Shown: in pieces, positions 1 to 7,479 of the stretch
How the letters are laid out: each line of letters opens with the position of its first letter
How positions within the stretch are numbered: position 1 is the first letter of the stretch
From: CAYVSP01 sp964453655
GTDB lineage: Bacteria > Patescibacteriota > Saccharimonadia > Saccharimonadales > CAYVSP01
Assembly: GCA_964453655.1 (NCBI GenBank)
Contig: CAYVSP010000013.1
Span: forward strand, 1-24,027
Direction of reading: 5' to 3'
Length of the DNA: 24,027 nucleotides
Notes under the pieces: generated by a model
What the model was told of the DNA's origin: nothing
The model's input: only the letters and a program-made list of their open reading frames with translations
Databases searched by the model: none
Program-made: the position numbers and the translations under genes

Positions 1-701
1 AATCCACTACGGGCTTTAAAAGAGTCTTTCGGTTTAAATCGCGCAACATCAACCGGTGGGTGAATCACTACTGCATCTCGTCCGTAATATTTTTTAATAG
101 CTTCTTTTATATACGTTGAGTTAGCAACCATAAAGTGCGGTCGCTGAGCAGCCTTTTTATCCCAGCGACGAAGCGGAGAAACTAGTAGTTTTAGCCCAAG
201 TCTTGCCAGTGGGTTAAAAAACCCAAAGCCGGGCGCTTTTAAATAATCCTCAAACCGGCTCCAATAATAATGAGTCGGCGCATGACAATAATTAATATGC
301 AGTGTTCCTTCAGGAACCTTAATGCCCTTTGCCTCGGCACCAGAACTGCTGATCACCAAATCATAGCCTTTTAACTTCAAGCGACTAAACCACCAAATCC
401 TTAGGATGGGTAAAAACTTGCGCATCTTGGAAAATGGCCAATGCTGCAAAAAGCCGGTGATGACTGTTCCATCTAATTGTTTTTTCCAAGCTGGTGTGCA
501 ATAAGAAGTGTAGATGGGAGCTTTGGGGAACATACGGTGCAGTTCCATGACAACGCGTTCAGCGCCGCCAGCTATTATCCAGTCATGAACAATAGCCACC
601 CGTAAATTCCGAAACGCAGTGGCCTGGCCGCTGGCAGAGCCAACAACTCTGCCGCCGCTTTTGTCTGAATTACTGTGTCGCTGACTCCGATGCTCGCTCA
701 T
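1..701 (-). CDS. GT4-type glycosyltransferase, N-terminal part (runs off window start)
   Basis: The minus-strand reading frame is open from the window edge. From about position 599 it gives an opening typical of GT4 (GT-B fold) glycosyltransferases, RVAIVHDWIIAGGAERVV, then YTSYCTPAW, the stretch NYCHAPTHYYWSRF and the domain linker VIHPPVDVARFKP. This is about 200 residues of acceptor-side domain; the donor-binding C-terminal half lies outside the window. These enzymes act on the cytoplasmic face of the membrane and add a sugar to a lipid-linked glycan, which fits the sugar-1-phosphate transferase upstream. The start is uncertain. The conserved part could begin at GTG 599, but the frame stays open to ATG 701, adding about 34 low-complexity residues (MSEHRSQRHSNS...) encoded inside a dispersed repeat. 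A possible promoter (CTGACG, 17 bp, TACTAT) ends 6 nt before ATG 701. Confidence 0.8.
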   Translation of the reverse strand, partial: MSEHRSQRHSNSDKSGGRVVGSASGQATAFRNLRVAIVHDWIIAGGAERVVMELHRMFPKAPIYTSYCTPAWKKQLDGTVITGFLQHWPFSKMRKFLPILRIWWFSRLKLKGYDLVISSSGAEAKGIKVPEGTLHINYCHAPTHYYWSRFEDYLKAPGFGFFNPLARLGLKLLVSPLRRWDKKAAQRPHFMVANSTYIKEAIKKYYGRDAVVIHPPVDVARFKPKDSFKARSG

Positions 702-769
702 CGTACTATAGTACGCCTTGCTCCGTTGCTCGTCAGCGCCTTGTACTGCATACAACTTCGGAATTTACG
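601..769. repeat. 13-bp perfect inverted repeat flanking repeat copy A
   Basis: CGTAAATTCCGAA at 601-613 is the exact reverse complement of TTCGGAATTTACG at 757-769. The arms enclose 143 bp that hold repeat copy A and the 5' end of the glycosyltransferase frame. Inside there is another stem, GGCAGAG at 633-639 with CTCTGCC at 647-653. The arms could close a long RNA stem or bound an invertible segment; no recombinase gene is visible in this window. Confidence 0.6.
684..743 (+). repeat. Dispersed structured repeat, copy A
   Basis: One of four related copies in the window (B, C and D lie near 3.6, 4.3 and 12.6 kb). The core runs from ACTCCGATGCTC to GCCTTG and centres on the palindrome CGTACTATAGTACG at 702-715. 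A looser similarity extends upstream (GCTTTTG...TGTGTC). This copy lies in the opposite orientation to its flanking genes and overlaps the possible N-terminal extension of the glycosyltransferase. Confidence 0.65.
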
Positions 770-781
770 CATACCTCTGAA

Positions 782-2236
782 TCACTGGGCTCCCTCGCCA
801 GTTAAAATAGTCTTAATCGTCTTAATTAGGATGACAATGTCTAGCCAGAAGCTCCAGTTCTGTACGTAGTACATGTCCAGCTGTCGGCGCTCGTCAAAGC
901 GAATGCTTTTGCGTCCAGAAACTTGGGCTAGTCCGGTAATACCTGATTTGACACTTAGAATAGTGTGCTTTTTAGCATAGGCTTCGAGTTCATTGGGCAC
1001 TAAGGCACGCGGGCCAACCAAACTTAGGTCACCCTTAATAACATTGAACATTTGTGGCAATTCATCCAAACTGGTTTTTCGTAAAAACAAACCCACTTTG
1101 GTATAACGAGGATCATGCGGAAGGTATTCTCCGTTTTCATAAAATTTTTTCAAGAGCTCGGGCTTTCCTAATTTTGCAAAGGCTTGCTCGTGACTCAGAC
1201 CGTTATACTTTGCTTTAGCCGTTCGAAATTTAAAAACTTTAAAAGGCTGGCTAAAACGGGTCAACCGAGTCTGGCGAAAGAATATTCCTCCTCTGCCTCC
1301 AAAGATAGCGATTGTTAGTGTGATAAGCGCCATAAATGGAGCAGCGATAATTAATAAAGGGATGGTTACAATTAGATCAAACAGCCGTTTCACGATACGC
1401 CCCCAGCCGATTAGAGCCGTTTGGTGAACGGCTAATACTGGAATGGCCGAACGGAACAGTTCAACTTGAATATTACCGACAAAGAGTTCGGTGTTTCCTG
1501 GTACGAAGCGAAAGGCTATGTGGTTTTCCTGCGATTTAGTCAGAATTTCATTGTTTTTTTCGCTGGCCGCATAAAGCTCGGTTTGCACAATGGCATGGAT
1601 GTTGTTGCCGCCTATTTTGGCAAGTGCTTCATCAAAAGTTTCAAACAATTTTGGATGAATGTTTGGCGGGATGTGTTCGCCTGAACCGACTACGCCGACG
1701 ATTTGATAGCCTGACAAGTGACTGTTATGCAGCGACGCAACCAGCTCGCCACTAACCCTGGTATTACCCACAATCAGTAGGTTAGTGATGCCGATGTCAT
1801 AACGGAAAAGCAGGCTGCGAATATAACGAGCTAGATTGCGGAAAAGCAATAAAAACAAAAAGGCTAAAACAAACCCGTAAACAGGCACAAGCTTAGCAGG
1901 GAAAATAGTTTCATTTACAAAAAAAGCATAGCCGATAACAAATAACAGCCCGACAAACGAAGCCATAAATAAACGGCCCGCCTCAACAAAGCGCTTTTCA
2001 TATATCTTGCTGCTATATAAGCCAAACAGAGCAAATATCAAAATCCAAAAAGGGACGAGTAATAGGAAAATGCCCAGATAAGTTCGGGCATGAACCGGAT
2101 GTGAAACCGCACTACTACCAAAGGATAAGCCTAAACTGACTCGTAAAATATAAGCGCCCACAAAGGCTAGAACCAAGGATAAAAAATCCCCCACTACTAA
2201 AGAAACGTTGTATAAAAGTGAGGCGTTGTTCTTCAT
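782..2236 (-). CDS. Polyprenyl-phosphate sugar-1-phosphate transferase (WcaJ/WbaP-like)
   Basis: This 484-residue protein matches the long polyisoprenyl-phosphate hexose-1-phosphate transferase type. The N-terminus has four or five membrane segments (residues about 10-30, 50-75, 88-135), followed by a Rossmann-like middle region (LLIVGNTRVSGELV) and a C-terminal bacterial sugar transferase domain from about residue 283. That domain shows KRLFDLIVTIPLLI, the KVFKFRTA motif, SLDELPQMFNVIKGDLSLVGPRAL with the acidic catalytic pair, and GITGLAQVSGR. The reaction moves a sugar-1-phosphate from a UDP-sugar onto undecaprenyl phosphate, the first committed step of a surface glycan. Sugar specificity cannot be read from sequence. 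ATG 2236 has no Shine-Dalgarno; a TAGTAT hexamer ends 5 nt upstream. The gene is divergent from the ligase-like gene and in line with the glycosyltransferase. Confidence 0.92.
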   Translation of the reverse strand: MKNNASLLYNVSLVVGDFLSLVLAFVGAYILRVSLGLSFGSSAVSHPVHARTYLGIFLLLVPFWILIFALFGLYSSKIYEKRFVEAGRLFMASFVGLLFVIGYAFFVNETIFPAKLVPVYGFVLAFLFLLLFRNLARYIRSLLFRYDIGITNLLIVGNTRVSGELVASLHNSHLSGYQIVGVVGSGEHIPPNIHPKLFETFDEALAKIGGNNIHAIVQTELYAASEKNNEILTKSQENHIAFRFVPGNTELFVGNIQVELFRSAIPVLAVHQTALIGWGRIVKRLFDLIVTIPLLIIAAPFMALITLTIAIFGGRGGIFFRQTRLTRFSQPFKVFKFRTAKAKYNGLSHEQAFAKLGKPELLKKFYENGEYLPHDPRYTKVGLFLRKTSLDELPQMFNVIKGDLSLVGPRALVPNELEAYAKKHTILSVKSGITGLAQVSGRKSIRFDERRQLDMYYVQNWSFWLDIVILIKTIKTILTGEGAQ

Positions 2237-2260
2237 GGGATATACTAGATTGTAACACTT
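2237..2260. promoter_or_regulatory. 24-bp divergent promoter interval
   Basis: Only 24 bp separate two divergent start codons. The shared segment TATACTAGATT reads TATACT (2241-2246) on the plus strand and TAGTAT on the minus strand, the latter 5 nt from ATG 2236. Both transcripts would have leaders of only a few bases, and each -35 region would have to lie inside the opposite coding sequence. No good -35 match was found on either strand, so this is a moderate call. Confidence 0.4.
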
Positions 2261-3598
2261 ATGAGAAGCAAAAACGCCCCAACCAACACCTTAGCAAAAT
2301 ACTTAAGTTGGTGGTTTGGCTTAGTTTTTGTACTATTGCCTTTTCATGCTTTCTTCACGACGTGGGGCGGCAGTAATTTTGGCCACCTTGATGCTTGGCG
2401 TATTTGGAAAGAGCTTGCTCTAATTGTCTCCTTACCGTTTGTGGTCGTATTGGTGTGGCGCGAAACTAAGCTTAGAAAATGGTTGTTGCGCGATTGGTTG
2501 ACGGGCCTAATAGTCTTATATGTTTTACTCTTTGCTATCAAAGGGGCATGGGCCTTGCACCATAACCAGACTAATAGCTCTGCGCTTATTTATTCACTAC
2601 TAAGCAATCTGCGCTTTCTCGGTTTCATGTTGATGGTTATGGCAGTTGTGGCCGTCCATGACTTTTTAAGCAATCAATGGCTTAAGCTTTTGCTTGGACC
2701 GGCCATCATTGTCATTATATTTGGATTGTTGCAACGCTATGTGCTTTCGTACGATTTTTTACGACATTTTGGCTATGGACCGGACACTATACCGGCCTAC
2801 CAAACAGTTGATCAGAAACTAGAATATCGTCGTATTCAATCAAGTTTACGCGGCGCCAATCCACTAGGCGCCTATATGGTATTAGTAATTACAGCTGTCG
2901 TAGGTCAGCTCTGGCGGCATCGTTTTCGCACACTATTAGTTGGTATATTGCTAGGTGCTCTCGTTGTACTCGGGTTTACATACTCCAGAAGTGCGTGGCT
3001 GGCGGTTTTGCCGTCAGCCGGTTTAGTACTTTGGTGGCAGCATAATAATACGCATTTCCGGCGGCGAGTTATTGTGGCACTGAGCATTATTTCGCTAGTT
3101 CTTTTTGGCGGTTTGGTATTAGGGCGGAATGATTCGGTATTGCAAAATACCTTTTTCCATACGGACCGTTCATCATTGTCTTCACAAAGTTCTAATGCAG
3201 GGAGGGTATCAGCTCTTGAGGGTGCGCTCAAAGAGGTTGAGCATGAACCATTAGGCCGAGGACCAGGCACAGCAGGGCCGGCATCGTTTCGTAATCAACC
3301 CCATCAACCGAGAATAGCTGAGAATTATTATTTACAAATAGCTCAAGAGACCGGCTGGGTTGGCCTTACTTTATTTCTAGTCATCAATGGTCTGGTGGTA
3401 TATCGTCTGTGGAAGCGTCGCTATGCAACCTTGGCTCAAATACTGCTTGCTAGCTGGGTAGGATTAGCGCTCGTTAATCTTATCTCACATGCCTGGGCTG
3501 ATGATACGCTGGGGTTGTTATGGTGGGGCCTGGCCGGCATAGCACTGGCGCCTGTCTTGACAGCCGCAACGCAGAAAACTGCTCGAAAACGTAGTTGA
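2261..3598 (+). CDS. O-antigen ligase / Wzy-type polymerase family membrane protein
   Basis: A 445-residue polytopic protein with about 11-12 hydrophobic segments. The large extracytoplasmic loop typical of the Wzy_C (O-antigen ligase) family shows the entry FTYSRSAWL, a long polar section (about residues 290-370) containing RVSALEGALKE, a GRGPGTAGPASF loop, and the family-like ENYYLQIAQETGWVGL before the final membrane segments. Members either polymerise glycan repeat units or transfer a finished glycan from undecaprenyl diphosphate to an acceptor on the outer face of the membrane. With the sugar transferase, GT4 enzyme and UppP nearby it completes the core of a surface-glycan pathway. Ligase and polymerase cannot be told apart here. 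The stop codon touches the first stem of repeat copy B. Confidence 0.82.
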   Translation: MRSKNAPTNTLAKYLSWWFGLVFVLLPFHAFFTTWGGSNFGHLDAWRIWKELALIVSLPFVVVLVWRETKLRKWLLRDWLTGLIVLYVLLFAIKGAWALHHNQTNSSALIYSLLSNLRFLGFMLMVMAVVAVHDFLSNQWLKLLLGPAIIVIIFGLLQRYVLSYDFLRHFGYGPDTIPAYQTVDQKLEYRRIQSSLRGANPLGAYMVLVITAVVGQLWRHRFRTLLVGILLGALVVLGFTYSRSAWLAVLPSAGLVLWWQHNNTHFRRRVIVALSIISLVLFGGLVLGRNDSVLQNTFFHTDRSSLSSQSSNAGRVSALEGALKEVEHEPLGRGPGTAGPASFRNQPHQPRIAENYYLQIAQETGWVGLTLFLVINGLVVYRLWKRRYATLAQILLASWVGLALVNLISHAWADDTLGLLWWGLAGIALAPVLTAATQKTARKRS

Positions 3599-3599
3599 C

Positions 3600-3698
3600 G
3601 ACGCCTTTTCTGCTTTTGGCGTAGTACGGCGTCAGCAACTCCGGCGTCCACTCACTGTACTAATATGTACAGCTTGCTTCGTGCCTCGTGCTTCCTTG
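3600..3698 (+). repeat. Dispersed structured repeat, copy B
   Basis: It begins right after the upstream stop codon with the stem GACGCC (3600-3605) / GGCGTC (3628-3633). The core starts at ACTCC (3638), with hairpin CTGTAC (3655-3660) / GTACAG (3667-3672), and ends in TTCCTTG (3692-3698). Both stems have different bases from those in the other copies but keep pairing. No T-run follows the hairpins, so it does not look like a simple intrinsic terminator. Confidence 0.7.
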
Positions 3699-3724
3699 TC
3701 CTACGCTCAACTGCGACTGCCAAG

Positions 3725-3733
3725 TGCTATAAT
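3725..3733 (+). promoter_or_regulatory. Extended -10 promoter for the gtrA-uppP unit
   Basis: TGCTATAAT is a perfect extended -10 element (TGn plus TATAAT). No good -35 lies 17 bp upstream, which is normal for extended -10 promoters. Transcription would start near 3740 and leave a leader of about 14 nt. It also rules out the TTG at 3733 as a start for the downstream gene. Confidence 0.65.
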
Positions 3734-3753
3734 TGAGGTTAGAAAGAACAAAA

Positions 3754-4434
3754 ATGAAACACTTAAGAAAGTCACAAAGACGTGAAGTAACTCGGTTCGT
3801 TGAATATCTGATAAGCGGCGGCGCTTATTTTTGGTCGGGCTACATCGCCTTCTTTGTTGGTGATAAAATTTTTCATCTAAATCTATGGTGGGCCAAGCTC
3901 GCAGCAAACATGTTTGGTTGGACAGTTAATTATTTACTCCAACGTTATTGGGTGTTTCGCAACCCTAAGCTGGCCAAGCACCAAACAGAAGTGACCACCC
4001 GTTATATCATTATTACACTGGTTGATTTTGTCTTAGATTACATCATTGTGGCTTCACTGAAGTCCGTTGGAATTTCGCCATATATCGGACAGTTCATTTC
4101 CAGCGGGTTCTTTACGGGCTGGAATTATATCTGGTACCGCTTCTGGGTTTTTCCGGAAAAGTTTGTCAAAAAACGCCGGCATACTAAACTCACCGTTGCT
4201 AGGGTGGCAGCCCATCGCCCGCACGGACATAGCGCTTATCACCGGCTTTCTTCGCCAGCTCGCCCTGCTAATCGGCGTAGCCGACCACACCGGCGAGCCT
4301 CTCTGGCTGCTGCGGTGTCAAAATCTCCAGTGCTCACTCAGCGTATTACATATACGCCTCGTTCTGCGCTTCAATTTTTCCTAGCACCAGCTCAGAGCGA
4401 AGAACGCCGACATGCAAAGAAAGCCGATAGGTAG
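3754..4434 (+). CDS. GtrA-like membrane protein with a repeat-derived C-terminal tail
   Basis: Residues 1-145 form a GtrA-family domain: a basic N-terminus (MKHLRKSQRREVTRFVEYL), four membrane segments, and the family's two aromatic signatures LLQRYWVFRNP and GWNYIWYRFWVFPEK. GtrA proteins are thought to flip polyprenyl-phosphate-linked sugars across the membrane, which fits the surrounding glycan genes. ATG 3754 is chosen because the TTG at 3733 lies in the -10 box; GAGG at 3735-3738 is a distant possible ribosome site. The last 80 or so residues (from about RRHTKLTVARV) are Arg-, Ala- and Pro-rich with no domain, and the DNA under them is repeat copy C plus its upstream homology. The original gene probably ended near residue 150 and now reads through the repeat. 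Three bases separate its stop from the next ATG. Confidence 0.8.
   Translation: MKHLRKSQRREVTRFVEYLISGGAYFWSGYIAFFVGDKIFHLNLWWAKLAANMFGWTVNYLLQRYWVFRNPKLAKHQTEVTTRYIIITLVDFVLDYIIVASLKSVGISPYIGQFISSGFFTGWNYIWYRFWVFPEKFVKKRRHTKLTVARVAAHRPHGHSAYHRLSSPARPANRRSRPHRRASLAAAVSKSPVLTQRITYTPRSALQFFLAPAQSEERRHAKKADR
4287..4384 (+). repeat. Dispersed structured repeat, copy C (inside the gtrA frame)
   Basis: The first stem is ACACCG (4287-4292) with CGGTGT (4313-4318), plus inner AGCC (4296-4299) / GGCT (4305-4308). The core (4324-4384) contains hairpin GCGTAT (4341-4346) / ATACGC (4352-4357) and ends CCTAG. Similarity to copy D covers roughly 40 bp before the core as well. It lies wholly in the open frame of the GtrA-like gene. 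Confidence 0.68.
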
Positions 4435-4437
4435 TAG

Positions 4438-4890
4438 ATGGAAGAAGCTAAAACCATTCGTCCCACCAAAAAGCAGAAAGAGTTACTCAGCTTCATTGAA
4501 TCTTTCATTGACGCCCATGGCTACAGTCCAAGCTATCGCGAAATCAAGACAGGCCTAAATTATAATTCAGTAGCAACCGTAGCTCTGCACGTCAATAATC
4601 TTATCAAGCGTGGTCATTTAGCAAAACGGGAGCATTCAGCCCGCTCACTAGAGCCGACCACCAAATCGCCGGCGTCCCTAAAAAGCAATGCTATTAAGCC
4701 TACCGAAGAAAAGTGGTTGGTGGAAAAGGTTGAATTTTACTTTAAGAGTGTTGAAGACGTCAGCCAAGTTACCCAAGCTAAACTCGACGAACTATACGTT
4801 TTAATTGGGGCATTGAAAGTACTGGGGTTAGAAGGCGCTGCCCAGTCCTTTATTCCCAGGCTAACTGACCTGAAAAAGCGTGTGGCATAA
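4438..4890 (+). CDS. LexA-type winged-helix DNA-binding protein without peptidase domain
   Basis: Residues 8-72 match the LexA DNA-binding domain: TKKQKELLSFIESFIDAHGYSPSYREI, a recognition-helix region with NSVATVALHVNNLIKRGHL, and ARSLEPT closing the wing. A full LexA is about 200 residues and carries a C-terminal Ser/Lys self-cleaving peptidase; here only about 75 residues follow and contain no such motif. Instead there is a predicted helical segment (KVEFYFKSVEDVSQVTQAKL). The protein therefore probably binds DNA but cannot be inactivated by RecA-stimulated self-cleavage. It sits 9 bp before an ABC exporter gene and may control that operon; this is inference from position. Confidence 0.8.
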   Translation: MEEAKTIRPTKKQKELLSFIESFIDAHGYSPSYREIKTGLNYNSVATVALHVNNLIKRGHLAKREHSARSLEPTTKSPASLKSNAIKPTEEKWLVEKVEFYFKSVEDVSQVTQAKLDELYVLIGALKVLGLEGAAQSFIPRLTDLKKRVA

Positions 4891-4899
4891 TGGTGACAT

Positions 4900-5787
4900 A
4901 TGCAACCAGTTATTGAACTCAAAAAAGTCACCAAAATGTATGGTAAAAGCCGCGGTGTAAAAAACGTCAGCTTGAAGGTAGAGGCGGGTACCATTTTTGG
5001 CTTTCTTGGCCCCAATGGTGCTGGCAAAACTACCACTATCAGTATGCTAGTTGACTTTATTAGGCCGACTGAAGGCAAGATTAATATTTTTGGACTGGAC
5101 AGCGTTGCTCAGAGTGTAGAAATTCGCAAAAGGGTAGGTTTTCTGGCGGGTGACTTTGCACTTGATGGTAGCTTGACGGGGATGCAGCAGCTGGAATACT
5201 TAGGCAATCTGCGCGGCGGGGTGGCTAAAACGCGCATTGCTGAACTCGGTCGGCGTTTTGAATGCAGACTGAACCGGCCTATCAAGACATTGTCGCGTGG
5301 CAATAAACAGAAAGTTGGGCTAATCTCAGCTCTTATGCATGACCCCGAGTTGCTTATTTTTGACGAGCCGACCAGCGGCCTAGACCCGCTGATGCAAGCC
5401 GAGTTCAACAAAATTATCATGGAGCACAAGCAGCAAGATAAGACAGCTTTCATCTCATCACACGTTCTTAGCGAAGTGCAAGAGATTTGTGATCATGTGG
5501 CTTTCATTCGCGAAGGCAAGGTGATTGCAACCAAACATACCGCCAAATTAGCAGCCCAGTCGCCTAAACGGATTCATATAATAGGTGCAAGCAGCGAACT
5601 AAGAGGAGCGCTTAAACAAATGTCACAATTTAAGCTGCTAACTAGTAAAGGTGTTGTTGTTGAAGGTACTTTCGGCGGCGACATCAATGGCCTTATAACA
5701 TTGCTAGGTAAGTACAAGCTACAGAACGTCACTATCCAAGATGCCGATCTAGAAACAATCTTTATGAAATACTACGGAGATCAGTGA
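4900..5787 (+). CDS. ABC-2 type transporter ATP-binding protein
   Basis: A 295-residue nucleotide-binding subunit. Walker A is GPNGAGKTT (residues 37-45), the signature is LSRGNKQ (131-137) in place of LSGGQ, Walker B is LLIFDE (151-156) followed by PTSGLDP, and the H-loop His is in FISSHVLSEV (about 188). The C-terminal 80 residues form the accessory domain common in exporters of the CcmA/NatA class. It would power the permease encoded by the next gene, with which it overlaps by 1 bp. The substrate is unknown; the position between gtrA and uppP suggests an envelope role but does not prove one. Confidence 0.93.
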   Translation: MQPVIELKKVTKMYGKSRGVKNVSLKVEAGTIFGFLGPNGAGKTTTISMLVDFIRPTEGKINIFGLDSVAQSVEIRKRVGFLAGDFALDGSLTGMQQLEYLGNLRGGVAKTRIAELGRRFECRLNRPIKTLSRGNKQKVGLISALMHDPELLIFDEPTSGLDPLMQAEFNKIIMEHKQQDKTAFISSHVLSEVQEICDHVAFIREGKVIATKHTAKLAAQSPKRIHIIGASSELRGALKQMSQFKLLTSKGVVVEGTFGGDINGLITLLGKYKLQNVTIQDADLETIFMKYYGDQ

Positions 5788-6584
5788 TGCTTAAGAATGT
5801 ATTTCTAAAGACGATTTATGAAAAGCGATGGGCGACGATAGGATGGAGTCTGGGTGTAGCTGCCATGACTATGCTGACGTTTGCCTTTTATCCGTCGTTT
5901 AAACAAGGCGGATTTGACGAGGTCCTTAAAAACATACCTAAGTCGCTGCAGTCTTTGGTTGGTGACCCGAACAGCTATAAAACTGTACAAGGTTTTATAG
6001 GTCAGGAGATATATGCGCTGCGCATTCCAATGGTGACATTAATCATGGGGATCGTCATCTTTACCGGACTCTTGGCAGGCGACGAAGATAAAGGTACACT
6101 CCAAACCTTACTTGCACAGCCTGTTTCGCGCGGACGTGTAATCATTGAAAAATTTCTGGCGGGCGCGGTTATCTGTTTCTTAGTCTGTGCGGCGTCTGTC
6201 GTGGGTATATATTTAGTAGTGCCGTTTATTCATGAGAGTGCCAACTTTGGCCTATTGCTGCAGGCGACCTTGGGAGTGTGGTTATTGACCATGTTGTTTA
6301 GCTCCGTCGGGTTTGCTGCTGGGGCGATTACCGGGAAGAGGGGGTTAGCTGGTGGAATCGCTGGTCTAATTACGTTCGGTACATACTTGATAACTTCGCT
6401 GGTCGGGAATGTCTCAAGTCTAAAACCGATTGAAAAATTATCACCTTTCCATTATTACAATAATCCCTTGATTGCAAAAAACGGGTTGAGCGCAAAAGCC
6501 GTGCTTGCGCTTGCTATACCGACGTTGATTTTACTTTGCGTTTCCTGGCTGGTGTTTAACAGGCGCGACATTTATCAAAGGTAA
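5787..6584 (+). CDS. ABC-2 family transporter permease
   Basis: A 265-residue protein with six likely membrane segments. It begins with a short cytoplasmic helix (MLKNVFLKTIYEKRWATIGW), has a large first loop (KNIPKSLQSLVGDPNS) and a middle motif LAGDEDKGTLQTLLAQPVSRGRV, which is the usual cytoplasmic signature of ABC-2 permeases. ATG 5787 is preferred over GTG 5784, because GGAG at 5776-5779 is then 7 nt away and the start overlaps the upstream stop as TGATG. It forms a two-gene exporter with the ATPase. uppP follows after 17 bp. Confidence 0.88.
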   Translation: MLKNVFLKTIYEKRWATIGWSLGVAAMTMLTFAFYPSFKQGGFDEVLKNIPKSLQSLVGDPNSYKTVQGFIGQEIYALRIPMVTLIMGIVIFTGLLAGDEDKGTLQTLLAQPVSRGRVIIEKFLAGAVICFLVCAASVVGIYLVVPFIHESANFGLLLQATLGVWLLTMLFSSVGFAAGAITGKRGLAGGIAGLITFGTYLITSLVGNVSSLKPIEKLSPFHYYNNPLIAKNGLSAKAVLALAIPTLILLCVSWLVFNRRDIYQR

Positions 6585-6586
6585 GA

Positions 6587-6592
6587 TATACT
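6587..6592 (+). promoter_or_regulatory. Possible -10 element before uppP
   Basis: TATACT lies 9 nt before the GTG start of uppP, in the context GATATACTA that also precedes the gene at 2261. No convincing -35 is present. If used, the uppP mRNA would have almost no leader. Confidence 0.3.
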
Positions 6593-6601
6593 AACGTTGC
6601 C

Positions 6602-7450
6602 GTGACGTATTTTCAAGCTATTATCATTGGCCTATTACAAGGTGTAACCGAACTGTTCCCTATATCGAGCTTAGGCCACTCTGTGCTCTTGCCGGCCCTG
6701 CTTGGCTGGAGCGCGATTGTTTCCAGCCAATCGTCGGGCGAATCTTTCTTTTTGGCCTTTCTGGTGGGGCTGCATGTGGCTACGGCCATCGCGTTGCTTA
6801 TTTTTTATCGGAAGAAATGGGCTAAAATCATCAGAGGCTTTTTTAGGACATTAAAAACGCATAAGGCAGAAACTTCCGATGAACGCCTTGCCTGGTTGCT
6901 TATCTTGGCTACCATACCGGCGGCGCTAGTGGGCTTATTGTTTGAACACAAGTTCCGGGTAGTTTTTGCTAAACCCGAACTGGCGGCACTTTTCTTAACT
7001 ATTAACGGTGTTATTCTGCTGATCGGCGAATTCTATCGGCGTCAAGTAAAACGCAAGGGCGCTACTCGGCAGCTTACTAAGCTGGACTATCGTGAAGCCG
7101 GCGCCATCGGACTGGCCCAAGTACTGGCATTGCTGGCTGGCATTAGCCGCTCGGGAATCACTATGGTCGCCGGGCTGATGCGTGGGCTTGATCATGAAGA
7201 CGCTGCGAATTTCTCATTTTTGCTGGCAACCCCGATTATTTTTGGAGCAGGCCTATATAAACTGCCTGACTTGCTTGGCTCAAATGGAGCAAGTGTAAGA
7301 GGCCAGATCTTGGTTGGCAGCTTGGCCGCCGGTCTAGCCGCTTATTTTTCAGTCCGTTTTTTGACTAAATATTTTGAGACCAAAACCCTTACGCCATTTG
7401 CAATCTACTGTTTGGTGATTGGCATAGTCATGTTCGTTCATTTTGTATAG
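6602..7450 (+). CDS. uppP: Undecaprenyl-diphosphatase UppP (BacA)
   Basis: A 282-residue membrane protein of normal family length. It carries the first conserved block QGVTELFPISSLGH (Glu17 and His26) and the second block GISRSGITMVAGLMRGL, containing the Ser-Arg-Ser-Gly phosphate-binding motif. It dephosphorylates undecaprenyl diphosphate on the outer face of the membrane to recycle the lipid carrier for peptidoglycan and surface glycans, and excess confers bacitracin resistance. The GTG start gives the expected N-terminus (MTYFQAIIIGLLQG). There is no clear Shine-Dalgarno. It closes the envelope block, and the riboswitch begins some 30-40 bp after its stop. Confidence 0.95.
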   Translation: MTYFQAIIIGLLQGVTELFPISSLGHSVLLPALLGWSAIVSSQSSGESFFLAFLVGLHVATAIALLIFYRKKWAKIIRGFFRTLKTHKAETSDERLAWLLILATIPAALVGLLFEHKFRVVFAKPELAALFLTINGVILLIGEFYRRQVKRKGATRQLTKLDYREAGAIGLAQVLALLAGISRSGITMVAGLMRGLDHEDAANFSFLLATPIIFGAGLYKLPDLLGSNGASVRGQILVGSLAAGLAAYFSVRFLTKYFETKTLTPFAIYCLVIGIVMFVHFV

Positions 7451-7451
7451 A
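7446..7451 (+). promoter_or_regulatory. Possible -10 element for the riboswitch transcript
   Basis: TATAGA overlaps the uppP stop and would start transcription near 7458, before the aptamer. A TTGGCA at 7419-7424 is too far away (21 bp) to be a good -35. The assignment is weak. Confidence 0.25.
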
Positions 7452-7479
7452 AATAGTGTCTATTCACAAAATTACTACA

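Noticed and set aside
782..869. Plus-strand 64-codon frame (675-869) across repeat A
   Set aside because: Starts inside the repeat, overlaps the sugar transferase end on the opposite strand, and shows no protein features.
3733..3753. TTG start for the GtrA-like gene
   Set aside because: It overlaps the last base of the perfect extended -10 TGCTATAAT, so it cannot be in the mRNA.
4067..4384. 105-codon plus-strand frame overlapping gtrA
   Set aside because: It is a different frame of the GtrA domain followed by the repeat; no initiation signals and no domain.
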